The position numbers and the translations under genes are program-made. A DNA stretch of 64,000 nt from Methanocella conradii HZ254 (lineage in GTDB: Archaea > Halobacteriota > Methanocellia > Methanocellales > Methanocellaceae). Of the stretch, positions 43,863 to 53,000 are shown one piece after another. Below the pieces are notes generated by a model. The model made no database searches. It saw only the letters and a list, made by a program, of their open reading frames with translations, and was not told the DNA's origin. The stretch lies in contig NC_017034.1 in assembly GCF_000251105.1 (NCBI RefSeq), positions 1,612,001-1,676,000 of the forward strand, read 5' to 3'. How positions within the stretch are numbered: position 1 is the first letter of the stretch; each line of letters begins with the position of its first letter.

Positions 43863-45665
43863 ATGAAGCTGAACAGAAACCTGAACTTTTTTAGCGTTTT
43901 CGCGATGGGGTTCGCAGACGTGGGAGCGGATATTTTCATAGCGCTTGGCGTCATAGCGGCCTATGCGGCGGGCCTCACGCCGGTTGCCTTCGTCGTGGGT
44001 GCCATACTCTACGTTTGCACGGCCCTGGCATACGCGGAACTGGGCTCGGCTTTCCCCGTGGCAGGGGGTGCTTCGACTTTCGCGAGGAAGGCATTCGGCC
44101 GGTTCTGGAGCTTCGTCGCGGGATGGGGGCTGATACTGGCATACGTGCTTGATATAGCGCTGTTCTCAATCGTCGGCTCGTTTTACCTGAACCAGGTATT
44201 ACACCTTGACATCCAGTACGTGTACCTTGTCGGGGCTATGGTAATACTGGGCCTGATGGTCCTTAACATGCTGGGGATAGCGGAGAGCGCCCTATTGAAC
44301 AACGTTCTAATGGTATTCTCGTCATTCTTAATACTGGTAATAAGCATCCTCGCATATCTGCTCATATTCAGCCCGGACAGGCTTATCGCCCAGATGCAGG
44401 CATTTGCGCAGGAGAGCAGCTGGACGAATTTTGCATATGCAGTGGGATTGAGCTCGATAGCTTTTATCGGCATAGAGTCGATTACTCAGGCCGCAGAGGA
44501 AACCAAGCGGCCAGGCCACACCATCCCCGCGGCAATAAAGGTCGTCATCTTGCTGGTGGTCATCTTTTGCCTGCTCATATCAGTCCTATCCGTAGGCTCG
44601 GTGGGATGGAAGGTGCTCGCAGATAACAAGGAGAATGCCCTGGTCGCCTTCGCTTCCGAGATACCGACGTATGGCAACGCCCTCGTACTTGTGACCGGCA
44701 TAACAGGTTTCCTTGTATGCGTGGTGTCGGCAAATTCTGGCATTATAGGGGCTTCCCGTGTCATGTATTCGCTATCCAGGAATAACCTTCTGCCTCGCGT
44801 GCTAAGCTGGACACATCCTAGGTTCAAGACGCCATGGTTTACCATCTTCATCTTTTCTGCCATCGCAATGCCATTGTTGCTCATAAAGGTCGATGTGCTG
44901 GCTGGCATCTACGCTTTCGGGGCGCTAATCGCCTACATCTTAATTAACCTTTCATTCATCGCCTTGAAAAACGCCAAATATGACTCGATGTATCGGGTCC
45001 CATTCGTAATGCACGTCCATTTCCGCAACAACGAGTACAAGCTGCCGCTTACTGGCCTCATCGGGTTCGTGGCATGCGTTTTCTCGCTTTTCGCGGTGGT
45101 GCTCCCCCAGGCAATGACGTTCGTCGTGGGCGTATCATGGCTGGCGGCGGGCATCGCCATCTACTATTTGAACGCCAGATACTCGAAGCCTTTAGTGCAG
45201 GAAAAAGAATCGCTCAGCGTGACAAGCATTGATAAGCAGGAGCCGACAATCCTCATCGCCTTCAAGCTTAAGCCTCATGAGCGGCACATCATAGATATCG
45301 CGGCCGAGCTCGCGAAAGAGTATAAGTGTGGGGTCACCATTTTACACGTCATCGAGACTCCGATGATCATGCCCATATGGGAAGACCTCACGGAGGAGAT
45401 GACGATTGAAAAGAAGCGGGAAATGGAAACCCTGGAGGAGTGGCTGAAGGGTACGGGCATAGACGTTAAGATCGAGTTTAAGGCGGCTCGCGACGCTGTC
45501 TCCGGGATTATCGATTATATTGATACCCACAACGTCCAGGTGGTAATCCTTGGCGAGCTAGAGGGCAAAACGTCGCCTACCGTCGAGCAGATAAGGGCAA
45601 GCGTGAACGTCCCCATATTGACCGTGAGGAATACACTGGTATCCCAGACGCCTGCCACAAGCTAA
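43863..45665 (+). CDS. APC-family amino-acid permease with C-terminal UspA domain
   Basis: 600 residues. Residues 1-435 form about 12 membrane segments of an APC transporter (GAILYVCTALAYAELGSAFPVAGGASTFARKAFG, IESITQAAEETKRPGHTIPAAI). From about 455 a universal-stress domain follows (EPTILIAFKLKPHERHIIDIAAELAKEY, VVILGELEGKTSPTVEQI), probably a nucleotide-binding regulatory part. Substrate not readable. Confidence 0.87.
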   Translation: MKLNRNLNFFSVFAMGFADVGADIFIALGVIAAYAAGLTPVAFVVGAILYVCTALAYAELGSAFPVAGGASTFARKAFGRFWSFVAGWGLILAYVLDIALFSIVGSFYLNQVLHLDIQYVYLVGAMVILGLMVLNMLGIAESALLNNVLMVFSSFLILVISILAYLLIFSPDRLIAQMQAFAQESSWTNFAYAVGLSSIAFIGIESITQAAEETKRPGHTIPAAIKVVILLVVIFCLLISVLSVGSVGWKVLADNKENALVAFASEIPTYGNALVLVTGITGFLVCVVSANSGIIGASRVMYSLSRNNLLPRVLSWTHPRFKTPWFTIFIFSAIAMPLLLIKVDVLAGIYAFGALIAYILINLSFIALKNAKYDSMYRVPFVMHVHFRNNEYKLPLTGLIGFVACVFSLFAVVLPQAMTFVVGVSWLAAGIAIYYLNARYSKPLVQEKESLSVTSIDKQEPTILIAFKLKPHERHIIDIAAELAKEYKCGVTILHVIETPMIMPIWEDLTEEMTIEKKREMETLEEWLKGTGIDVKIEFKAARDAVSGIIDYIDTHNVQVVILGELEGKTSPTVEQIRASVNVPILTVRNTLVSQTPATS

Positions 45666-45759
45666 GGGGATACGGGCTTGTTTTTTGCCACATTTTTCGA
45701 TAAGTTGATAAGCAAGGTATAAGAACAGAGATGATTTTTATTATATTGGTGATTATATT

Positions 45760-46077
45760 ATAGTATCGAGGCACGGCGTTGAGGTTGCAAGGCAAATAAC
45801 CGGCGGGCTGCTTGTCATATACGTGGCCATCATCGTCATCTCCACGATGCTTGCAAAGGGCGTGCTGGATAAGCAAACCGCCTTTTCGATTCAGGCCACG
45901 CTAGATTTGCCCACCGCTATCGCTCTCATCGCCTTTTCCATCTTATCTATTAAGCTTGAGCTGGATAAGCCCAGGCATCGCCACCTTTATAAAAAATATG
46001 GGGGCATCGACCTGCTTTTGCTCGCATGCGGCGTACTGCTGACAATAGGCCTTATCTATATAAAATATTTTATGTGA
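45760..46077 (+). CDS. Small two-segment membrane protein, unusual start
   Basis: About 105 residues, unknown function. Two or three hydrophobic stretches (TGGLLVIYVAIIVISTMLA, PTAIALIAFSILSI, LLLLACGVLLTIGLIYI) with a basic loop between. A ribosome-site-like GGTGAT (45748-45753) is followed in this frame only by ATT and ATA before VSRHGVEVARQITGG, so translation may begin at a rare AUA/AUU. A GTG at 45823 is the first ordinary start but would cut into the first membrane segment and has no ribosome site. Confidence 0.5.
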   Translation: MVSRHGVEVARQITGGLLVIYVAIIVISTMLAKGVLDKQTAFSIQATLDLPTAIALIAFSILSIKLELDKPRHRHLYKKYGGIDLLLLACGVLLTIGLIYIKYFM

Positions 46078-46134
46078 TATTTTGCAACGCCTCAGGACTC
46101 ATAGGGCTCATCATGTATCAGAAGCCTTTTTTCA

Positions 46135-46785
46135 TCATCGGCGAAGCTGCTCTATGAATTCTAGTGCCGCTTCATATGGGTCGTCGGCTCCATATATGCC
46201 TCTACCCACGATTATGAAGTCCGCCCCTGCATCTATGGCCCTTCGCGCCTCGCCACCCTGCGCGCCAACTCCCGGGGCCAGTATTTTCATTTTGCCCGCC
46301 TTGCGCCGTATATCTGCCAGCCTTTCTGGCCTCGTGGCCGGGGCTATTATGCCCGATGCCCCTGCCCTGCGGGCTAGCTCGACTAGCTCGAATGCGTGTG
46401 GCTGTAAAAACTCGACTGCGCCCGGATGGCTCATCTCCGTAACGACGTAAGCCTCACAGCCATACTTGCTTGCCTCATCTATGCAAGCCTTAACGCTATC
46501 GCTTCCGGCAAAGCCATGGCATATTATGGCGTCCGCCCCTGCCTTAAAGGCCTGAGCGCAAATGAGGCTATTCGTATTTGGTATGTCCGCCACCTTAAAA
46601 TCGGCGACTACATTCCCATGCTTTTTCAGGTCCTTGATGATGTCCAGGCCCGCTGACAGTATAAGCGGGTAGTTGACCTTGATGGCATCAGCGATGCCTC
46701 CTAGCTTTTCGGCTATCGATAGCGCCTCATATCCGTCCATTAAATCCAGCGCTACTATGAGCCTTGATCGGGGTACGAGCGGCAT
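46135..46785 (-). CDS. pyrF: Orotidine 5'-phosphate decarboxylase
   Basis: 216 residues. The last step of UMP synthesis. Active-site residues are visible in LIVALDLMDG and VVADFKVADIPNT (the K/D network), and the phosphate-binding C-terminal loop ILAPGVGAQGG, ADFIIVGRGIYG. TIM-barrel length is normal for archaeal PyrF. Confidence 0.93.
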   Translation of the reverse strand: MPLVPRSRLIVALDLMDGYEALSIAEKLGGIADAIKVNYPLILSAGLDIIKDLKKHGNVVADFKVADIPNTNSLICAQAFKAGADAIICHGFAGSDSVKACIDEASKYGCEAYVVTEMSHPGAVEFLQPHAFELVELARRAGASGIIAPATRPERLADIRRKAGKMKILAPGVGAQGGEARRAIDAGADFIIVGRGIYGADDPYEAALEFIEQLRR

Positions 46786-46828
46786 TCAACACTTTACATG
46801 TATGTTTGCATATTTATGCTTACCCATG

Positions 46829-47710
46829 CTATTTGGCAGCAGGCTCATTCATATAGGCTATTACGGCCCTTCCCTTTATGTTGCCCAGGCTTTTAGCCAG
46901 GGCGACCGCGTCATAGAGGCCACCAAGCTCATCCACTAGCCCCATCTTTTTAGCCGTTGCGCCTGTAAACACCCTTCCGTCTGCTATCTTCCTCACGTCT
47001 TCCACCGATAGGTTTCGCCCCTTTGCCACGTTCTCGACAAACCTGTTATAGCTTTCTTCAATTATGGCATTCACGTATTCCTTCTCGCCAGGCGTGAGGC
47101 CCCTCCAGTCTGACCCCAGGTCCTTATAGTTGCCAGTCTTAGCGACATAGAAGGATACGCCTCCTTCGTCATAGTACTTCGACTTATTCTTAAAGACCCA
47201 TATTACGCCTATGCTGCCCGTGAAAGTGTCAGGATTTGCGACTATTCGGTCAGCCTGGGATGAGATATAGTAGGCGGCCGAGGTTGCTATATCCCCCATT
47301 GAGACCACTATGGGCTTCACCGCTCGAGTCTTCTTCATCTGTGATATTATCTCTTCTGCTGCGACTGGCGTGCCTCCTGGAGAGTTTACTCGAAGAACGA
47401 TGGCTTTAACGTCAGGGTCGTCTGTTGCCGCCCTCATAGCTTTCACGACGTCGCTAGAAAATGCGGAGCCAGCGGCCGCGTCTGTGGACTTGTCGGATAC
47501 CATCTGCCCTTCTACGTATATGACCGCTATTTTGTCCTGTTTGCCCATTCCTAGTATCCTTGCCGCGTCTTCAGGCAAAGCCGGCCTGTGCATCATTCCA
47601 GCATAAGCCACCCACGCCACGGCCACCACGAGCGTCAAAATAAACAGAAAGGCGGCCACCATCCATGGCCTGCTCTTTTTATTGAATAATAGCAACGCGT
47701 CTTTATCCAA
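46829..47710 (-). CDS. sppA: Signal peptide peptidase SppA-like protease
   Basis: About 293 residues from the TTG at 47710, chosen for GGTGATGAG directly upstream; a TTG at 47722 is in frame but has no site. One N-terminal membrane anchor (about 17-40), then the S49 protease domain: IAVIYVEGQMV, VLRVNSPGGTPVAAEEI, GDIATSAAYYISSQADRIVANPDTFTGSIGV, which includes the likely catalytic serine. It degrades remnant signal peptides in the membrane. Confidence 0.88.
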   Translation of the reverse strand: MDKDALLLFNKKSRPWMVAAFLFILTLVVAVAWVAYAGMMHRPALPEDAARILGMGKQDKIAVIYVEGQMVSDKSTDAAAGSAFSSDVVKAMRAATDDPDVKAIVLRVNSPGGTPVAAEEIISQMKKTRAVKPIVVSMGDIATSAAYYISSQADRIVANPDTFTGSIGVIWVFKNKSKYYDEGGVSFYVAKTGNYKDLGSDWRGLTPGEKEYVNAIIEESYNRFVENVAKGRNLSVEDVRKIADGRVFTGATAKKMGLVDELGGLYDAVALAKSLGNIKGRAVIAYMNEPAAK

Positions 47711-47838
47711 CTCATCACCCAATAAAATTAATAGCTAATATAAATAATAAATGTTTTTATATTATTATCGCGTCAAAGAAAAATATATTTGTAAGTACGC
47801 CATATTGATGTGTGCTTTCCTTGGTTTACATGCTGGAT

Positions 47839-47911
47839 GCAGGGATGGCAGAGCGGCTAATGCGGCGGACTGCAGATCCGTTTTGTGGGAGTTCAACTCT
47901 CTCTCCCTGCA
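47839..47911 (+). tRNA. tRNA-Cys (GCA)
   Basis: 73 bases form a full cloverleaf: acceptor GCAGGGA/TCCCTGC, anticodon stem GCGGA/TCCGT with loop CTGCAGA (anticodon GCA), T arm GGGAG/CTCTC around TTCAACT, discriminator A. The CCA end is not encoded and no intron is seen. The sequence from 47912 to 48090 holds nothing I recognise. Confidence 0.9.
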
Positions 47912-48090
47912 TCATGTACTTTTTGTGGATGTCATTGTGTTTCTTATCATATAGAAGAACCATTTGCCACAGAAAAAAGCCAAAAATAGGTTTGAAGGGC
48001 AAGAGCCAAATAGGGCTCCTGCCATATGCTGGTTAAAGGCAAACCAGAGAAGACGGGTCCGATTAATAAAGCTACCAATGAGCACGAAGC

Positions 48091-48258
48091 TCACTTTTCA
48101 GAGGCTTTCCCGCGCTCGATCAGTTCCCTTACTTTCTGGCCACCTTTATGCCCGATCTGCCTGTAAAACTCGGGGCCATGCCTCTCCTTGGTGGTAGTCC
48201 CACCGCGTCTTCCTGCCTCTCTAACACTGATCTCTCCTTTCGATTCCTTTTTGGCCAT
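48091..48258 (-). CDS. KGG-repeat protein, one-repeat form
   Basis: 55 residues: MAKKESKGEISVREAGRRGG, then TTTKERHGPEFYRQIGHKGG and a charged tail. A single KGG unit, colinear with 59313-59486. Hydrophilic and probably disordered. It lies alone downstream of tRNA-Cys, on the opposite strand. Confidence 0.8.
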   Translation of the reverse strand: MAKKESKGEISVREAGRRGGTTTKERHGPEFYRQIGHKGGQKVRELIERGKASEK

Positions 48259-48360
48259 AGATTATCACTATAAAGAAAATCTACCAGCGGGTTTATAAGA
48301 ATATGCCAAATTAAACGAGAGAAACTTAAAAAAAGGAAAAAGAAATGTGTGCTTTATGAT

Positions 48361-48762
48361 TTATTTCTTGGGCGACTTTGACTTGGGCAGCTTAAATAGC
48401 TCCTTCGGGTTTCTGTCAAGTTCGCTGTACTGCAAGGTTGCCGTACCTAGCTTCTCGACGTTCGCCTTATATATCTTACCGCCCCTCGCCTTCGCGGCCT
48501 CCTTAATCCAGGCTGGCGCGCTCTTTGGCACGGGAACGAGCTCCCTCTTTCCCAGGAAATAGTGCAGCTTCTTTGTGCCCTTCTCCCTTAGTATTATGTT
48601 AGTAATGCCCCTGTTTGCAGCCTTAAGGGCAGCGTCTCTGGGCTGTGCGCCGCTGTAAGTGCCTATTTCTTCACCGTTCTCATTGATCAATCCAAAATTT
48701 TTCTTCTCTCTGTCTGCCGTAATTTTGGCCTCCTCTAAAGCATACGTATGAAACCGGCTCAT
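48361..48762 (-). CDS. Chromosomal protein MC1-type DNA-bending protein
   Basis: 133 residues. The segment NFGLINENGEEIGTYSGAQPRDAALKAANRG is the MC1 signature, followed by TNIILREKGTKKLHYFLGKRELV and a proline near PAWIKEAAK. MC1 is a small, basic, histone-like protein of methanogens and haloarchaea that bends DNA. This copy has extra residues at both ends (about 20 N-terminal, 20 C-terminal with LPKSKSPKK). Confidence 0.88.
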   Translation of the reverse strand: MSRFHTYALEEAKITADREKKNFGLINENGEEIGTYSGAQPRDAALKAANRGITNIILREKGTKKLHYFLGKRELVPVPKSAPAWIKEAAKARGGKIYKANVEKLGTATLQYSELDRNPKELFKLPKSKSPKK

Positions 48763-48872
48763 ATATAACGATTTTTGTCTATGCTACGAAAAACGGGGGG
48801 AATTATGCCGAAATATATTACCTTTCATCTAATAGCTTAAAAAGCTAGCGCTTAGTTTAGGGACGAAAAAGG

Positions 48873-49493
48873 CTATTCTGCCTTTTGCCCGCCATCAGCG
48901 GGAAACTCGCCGGTGACCCAGCACGCATTATTTTTCCTGAAGGCAATCTCCTCACGCTGAAGCATGGAGTCAATCGTGCTCTTTTTCAGCCCCATTTTCT
49001 GGTATTCGGCGAGAAGCTGTTTCTTCCTGCGCTCCCACCGACCGCTTATATTTTTCAGGTCCTCGTATGCCTTCTGCCGCAGCTCAGGAGTTGTGCAACT
49101 AGAGGCATCCCTCATGTTAAGCCTCATAAAAATATCCTTATGCGGAGCGGGAAACGCGACTTTTTTGGCCGGTGCGGCTTGTGCCGGAGGCCTGACAGGC
49201 GTGGCTCCGCCACGTATGAACTGTCCGCCAAGCTCCCTGCACATGGCCTCTAATTCCTTTAAAAAGGCCTCGTCTTTGGATTCGACGAACAATGTCATCG
49301 GCTGGTTTTCTGTGAAGGTGTCCTCCATTATCATCTCGATGACGCTCTTATCTATATAAACGCCGTCGCCGGTGGCCTCATTCACCCAGCCGCTCTTCCT
49401 GTCATCCCATGACATGCCATATTTCTTGATTATCCTCTTAATTTTCAGCTTGTTATCAGAATAGGTCTTGTGCGAGAAAACTATGGTGATCAT
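48873..49493 (-). CDS. Hypothetical protein
   Basis: 206 residues, not recognised. The N-terminal 95 residues look like an alpha/beta domain (MITIVFSHKTYSDNKLKIKRI). A Pro/Ala-rich linker (PVRPPAQAAPAKK) separates them from a basic helical C-terminal domain (RWERRKKQLLAEYQKMGLKKST). No signal, no membrane segment. Neighbours (MC1 and a peptidase gene) give no clue. Confidence 0.7.
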   Translation of the reverse strand: MITIVFSHKTYSDNKLKIKRIIKKYGMSWDDRKSGWVNEATGDGVYIDKSVIEMIMEDTFTENQPMTLFVESKDEAFLKELEAMCRELGGQFIRGGATPVRPPAQAAPAKKVAFPAPHKDIFMRLNMRDASSCTTPELRQKAYEDLKNISGRWERRKKQLLAEYQKMGLKKSTIDSMLQREEIAFRKNNACWVTGEFPADGGQKAE

Positions 49494-49547
49494 AAATATC
49501 AGGGCCGCAGGCCATCTATTCTATCACCTGTGACCCCATATATTTTA

Positions 49548-50363
49548 CTAGGCAGTGCAATCCTCCATGTATAGGTCAAAGCTTAAATAAGCGGGGGCTG
49601 GCCCTAAGGCTTCCTGGCCTCCGGTGGCAATGCTCTTCACATATGCCTGCCACTGCCTATAGAACGTGCCAAAATCCAGCCCGGTGCACAAAATGAAAGC
49701 CTTCTCGAAGTCCGTCTCAGGGCATTTCAGCATGCTAATGACAGCCGAAACCCCAAACTTTTTCACCATGAACTTGACCAGGCTATATGACTGCAGGTAG
49801 CCGTTCTTAGAAATGCTATAGTCCTCGCTATCGACCGCTTTAGCTATTTCGGCGGGCGTCAAGAACCCTTTGCCCATAATGAATTTTGAGACCTTCACGT
49901 CGCTGAACGGCTCCTTCGAGAAGACCATGCAAATGCCCTCCTCCATCCACGAAAATTCCCTGGAATCCTTATTCGCGAGGATATTATTTAGGCCCAGGTG
50001 GCATATCTCGTGCTCTGCAACGATTCTCAGGGAGTTCTTATCCTTCAGGGTCTCCTCACGGAGCACGATAGTGCTTGACTTCGTATTCCACGCCGAAAAG
50101 GCTTCGACGTGCTCCCCAACCTTGTCCATAGTCTTCTTGCCCACTACCAGCACTTTGATAGAATCGGGGCAGGCGCCCATGTATCCGTTTATTTCGCTAT
50201 AGGCGTTCTCAAGTGTCCGGCCGACATCGCTATACCCGCTATCGGGCAAGGCATCAGAATAGTAAATCTCGAAGTGCCTGGTCTTTTCTCCCAGGGCCGT
50301 CGCGTTTGCCATACCTGCCATTAGGATTAAAAAAATACAGGTAAATGCCATCCAGCGTCTCAT
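49548..50363 (-). CDS. Secreted peptidase-MA-like gluzincin
   Basis: 271 residues with a signal peptide (about 1-22). The zinc-protease motif HEICH (in IVAEHEICHLGL) and a downstream acidic residue in FSWMEEGICMVFS match the peptidase MA family (PF13485-type). It probably cleaves proteins outside the cell, substrate unknown. It lies 25 bases downstream of a chagasin-like inhibitor gene on the same strand. Confidence 0.78.
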   Translation of the reverse strand: MRRWMAFTCIFLILMAGMANATALGEKTRHFEIYYSDALPDSGYSDVGRTLENAYSEINGYMGACPDSIKVLVVGKKTMDKVGEHVEAFSAWNTKSSTIVLREETLKDKNSLRIVAEHEICHLGLNNILANKDSREFSWMEEGICMVFSKEPFSDVKVSKFIMGKGFLTPAEIAKAVDSEDYSISKNGYLQSYSLVKFMVKKFGVSAVISMLKCPETDFEKAFILCTGLDFGTFYRQWQAYVKSIATGGQEALGPAPAYLSFDLYMEDCTA

Positions 50364-50388
50364 GATTAGCCATAGTATCTCATTTTAT

Positions 50389-50841
50389 TTATTCTGTCAT
50401 GCAAGATTTAACGGCCGTGGGACTAACATCAGATTTTTCTACCTCTACGTGGAGGACGAATTTTTCTATAGGCCTTCCTTGCAGGCTTTCGAGCGTGCAC
50501 GTCACATTTTGATGGCCTCGCCCTATCGCCCTTATGTCGAAACATCGTATACCATAGGGGTTTTTTACCATGTGGCGGATGGATACGATTGGGTCGGGGA
50601 AAGAAGGGAGGGCGATATCGCGCTCCAGCGCCAGCCCATCCGAAGCCTCGATGCACCATATGAGACCGCTGGCAGGCCTCTCATGAAGCCTTATCTCAAT
50701 AAGCGTGCCCTGCGATACCACGATGGTACTATTATTATCGGCTTCGGTCAGCACAGGGGGATAGCTCATCCTCATAAAGCCTAAAGAAAAGATGAGGGCA
50801 ATGGCGACAAGCGCCAACGGGGCTAATCTAAAATTCACCAT
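50389..50841 (-). CDS. Chagasin-like cysteine-protease inhibitor (putative)
   Basis: About 150 residues from the ATG at 50841, which gives a proper signal peptide; an upstream ATG at 50946 would place 35 extra residues before it and overlap the divergent methylase gene. RPASGLIWCIEASDGL resembles the NPTTGY loop of chagasin/I42 inhibitors, and NPYGIRCFDIRAIGRGHQNVTCTLES the GxGG region, but the RPW loop is only partly matched (GRPIEKF). Assignment is tentative. Confidence 0.55.
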   Translation of the reverse strand: MVNFRLAPLALVAIALIFSLGFMRMSYPPVLTEADNNSTIVVSQGTLIEIRLHERPASGLIWCIEASDGLALERDIALPSFPDPIVSIRHMVKNPYGIRCFDIRAIGRGHQNVTCTLESLQGRPIEKFVLHVEVEKSDVSPTAVKSCMTE

Positions 50842-50931
50842 ACTATTAGCCAGTACAAGGAGGCAAGATAAGAATATAAGCCGAAGAAATGGCGGCACCT
50901 GAGAAAAATAAAAATATGGGTAAAATGACTT

Positions 50932-51540
50932 ATGATGCGAGTGCACATGAAAAAAAGAAAGCTGGAAATGCTACTCGAGCAGGTTGAAGGCTTCAGGTCT
51001 CCAGACGTGAGGCGCGAGCAGTATGCCACGCCAGCGGTGGTGGCAGCCGAGCTGCTATACTTTGCGTACATGAATGGCGACCTAATGGGCACTGTGGCAG
51101 ACCTGGGGTGCGGCACGGGCATACTGGCTATCGGGGCAGGCCTTCTCGGAACAAAAAAGATTATAGGCATTGACAGCGATATAGGTGCGCTAAAGATAGC
51201 AAAGCAAAACGCAAAGCGGCTCGGCGTGGAAATAGAATGGGTTTGCTGCGACGTGAGAGACTTTTGCGGGCGTTTCGATACGGTGGTAATGAATCCCCCC
51301 TTTGGAGCGCAGGAAAAAGGGAGCGATAGGCCATTTCTTGATAAGGCCCTCGAAATCGGGAGCGTCATCTACTCGATACATAATGCAGGCTCTGCCGATT
51401 TTATAAGGGGCTACATCGATGGCAGGGGGGAAGTAACGGATATCGTCGCCCTGAAGTTTCCAATGCGGCATACCTTTAAATTTCACAGGAAAGAAATAGC
51501 ATTAATAAATGTCGAGCTGTACAGGATAATAAGAAAATAG
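50932..51540 (+). CDS. METTL5-like nucleic-acid adenine N6-methyltransferase
   Basis: 202 residues. Class I SAM methylase with the SAM site VADLGCGTGILAIGAGLLG, an acidic loop IGIDSDI and NPPFGAQ, the catalytic NPPF motif of N6-adenine methylases, as in archaeal and human METTL5. Likely methylates rRNA (inference). First gene of an information-processing cluster through 55361. Confidence 0.82.
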   Translation: MMRVHMKKRKLEMLLEQVEGFRSPDVRREQYATPAVVAAELLYFAYMNGDLMGTVADLGCGTGILAIGAGLLGTKKIIGIDSDIGALKIAKQNAKRLGVEIEWVCCDVRDFCGRFDTVVMNPPFGAQEKGSDRPFLDKALEIGSVIYSIHNAGSADFIRGYIDGRGEVTDIVALKFPMRHTFKFHRKEIALINVELYRIIRK

Positions 51541-51551
51541 CAGGGAAGAAC

Positions 51552-52115
51552 ATGCCAGAAGGAGAATTCGTCATACCCGGAGACATGATAGGGACTTCAG
51601 AAGAGTTCATTCCGGGAAAGGGCACTTATGAAGATAAAGGTAACATCTACGCCGTTACTACTGGAAGGGTCGTATACAATAAGAAGGAAAGGAGCGTATC
51701 CGTGGAGCCGGTAACGAATACCCCGCCCACGCCCAGGGAAGGCGACATCGTCATAGGACGCGTCACGGACATAAAGGGCTCGGTGGCCCTGGTTGAGCTT
51801 TCCCGCATCAAGGGCCACCTGGACCGTGAGATAGCGGGCAACACGCAGGCGGCTATCCACATATCCAACGTCAAGGATTCCTACGTCCAGGACCTATCGA
51901 GGGAGTTCGGCTACCAGGATATAGTCAAGGCGAAGGTGATAGACACTAAGAACATGCGCCTATCTACAGTGGATAAGAATCTGGGCGTCTTGACCTCCCA
52001 GTGCCAGAGATGCAGGGTAACGCTGGTCCTGGAGGGCAATAGGCTTAAGTGCCCGAAGTGCGAGAAGAGGGAGACCAGAAAGCTCTCTTCAGATTATGGG
52101 AAGGGCATAATATAA
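51552..52115 (+). CDS. csl4: Exosome RNA-binding subunit Csl4
   Basis: 187 residues: N-terminal domain (EFVIPGDMIGTSEEFIPGKGTY), S1 RNA-binding domain (REGDIVIGRVTDIKGSVALVEL, AAIHISNVKDSYVQDL) and a C-terminal zinc ribbon (CQRCRV, KCPKCEK). It caps the archaeal exosome and guides RNA to it. rpoL follows 10 bases after the stop. Confidence 0.93.
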   Translation: MPEGEFVIPGDMIGTSEEFIPGKGTYEDKGNIYAVTTGRVVYNKKERSVSVEPVTNTPPTPREGDIVIGRVTDIKGSVALVELSRIKGHLDREIAGNTQAAIHISNVKDSYVQDLSREFGYQDIVKAKVIDTKNMRLSTVDKNLGVLTSQCQRCRVTLVLEGNRLKCPKCEKRETRKLSSDYGKGII

Positions 52116-52125
52116 GGTGGTTTTT

Positions 52126-52410
52126 ATGGATGTCAAGGTTCTAAAGAAGACTGATACGGAGATCGAGCTTGAGATAAAGGGCGAGGACCACACGCTTTTG
52201 AACGCATTGAAGGCTTCGCTTCTCAATGATAAGGATGTCAAGGTCGCTACGTATGACATAGAGTTTCCAGGGATAAGCAACCCGGTCCTCTTCGTCAGGA
52301 CGACTGGCTCTGAGGACCCGATTGAAGCCATCAAGAAGGCCGCTAAGGGCCTGGCAGGCGAATGTGAGGCCTTCATGGAGCTGTTCTCACAGAAGGCTAA
52401 GGCGTTCTAA
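52126..52410 (+). CDS. rpoL: DNA-directed RNA polymerase subunit L (Rpo11)
   Basis: 94 residues from the ATG at 52126 with AGGTGG upstream; a GTG at 52117 is in frame but overlaps that site. IKGEDHTLLNALKASLL and ISNPVLFVRTTG are the family signature. Pairs with subunit D as the alpha-like dimer of the archaeal polymerase. Confidence 0.94.
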   Translation: MDVKVLKKTDTEIELEIKGEDHTLLNALKASLLNDKDVKVATYDIEFPGISNPVLFVRTTGSEDPIEAIKKAAKGLAGECEAFMELFSQKAKAF

Positions 52411-52453
52411 TTGAGCCTTTTTATCTATTTTTTGACCGTTTTTTGTGATGCTT

Positions 52454-52990
52454 ATGAGCGAGATCGTGGTATTACGCCTGGGACACAGGCCAGAAAGGGA
52501 CGCCAGGGTGACCACCCATGTTGGGCTAACCGCAAGGGCGCTGGGCGCGAGCGGGATGCTTCTTACCTCTAGTGATAAGTCCGTGGCCGGGAGCATAGAA
52601 GGCGTAGTCAAGAGCTGGGGCGGCGATTTCTGGGTGAAAACCGGCGTAAGCTACCGCTCCGCCATAAAGAAATGGAAAGAAGCGGGCGGCGTCGTCGTCC
52701 ATTTGACCATGTATGGCATAAACATGCCAGAGCGTATAGGCAAGCTGAGGGAGGAGTATAGGGTGAAGGATATCATGGTTGTGGTGGGGGCGGAGAAGGT
52801 TCCAGGCGATGTCTATGGGCTGGCAGACTATAATATAGCGGTGGGTAACCAGCCCCACTCAGAGATAGCCGCGCTTGCCCTATTCCTGGACTGGCTGCAG
52901 GATGGCAAGGAATTTGAAAGGGCTTTTGAAGGTGGCGAGCTCATGATAATGCCGAGCGAGCATGGCAAAAGCGTGGTCAGGAAGCAATAA
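52454..52990 (+). CDS. trm56: tRNA (cytidine-56)-2'-O-methyltransferase aTrm56
   Basis: 178 residues from the ATG at 52454 with GTGAT upstream; in-frame GTG and ATG starts at 52445/52448 overlap the site. A SPOUT-fold methylase specific to archaea: VLRLGHRPERDARVTTHVGLTARALG and IMVVVGAEKVPGDVYGLADYNIAVGNQPHSE contain the knot and SAM site. Modifies C56 in the T loop. Confidence 0.92.
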   Translation: MSEIVVLRLGHRPERDARVTTHVGLTARALGASGMLLTSSDKSVAGSIEGVVKSWGGDFWVKTGVSYRSAIKKWKEAGGVVVHLTMYGINMPERIGKLREEYRVKDIMVVVGAEKVPGDVYGLADYNIAVGNQPHSEIAALALFLDWLQDGKEFERAFEGGELMIMPSEHGKSVVRKQ

Positions 52991-53000
52991 AGGTGTGTCG

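Noticed and set aside
52962..53000. Upstream start for the ATP-grasp gene
   Set aside because: It would overlap trm56 and lacks a ribosome site, while AAGGTG precedes the ATG at 53001.
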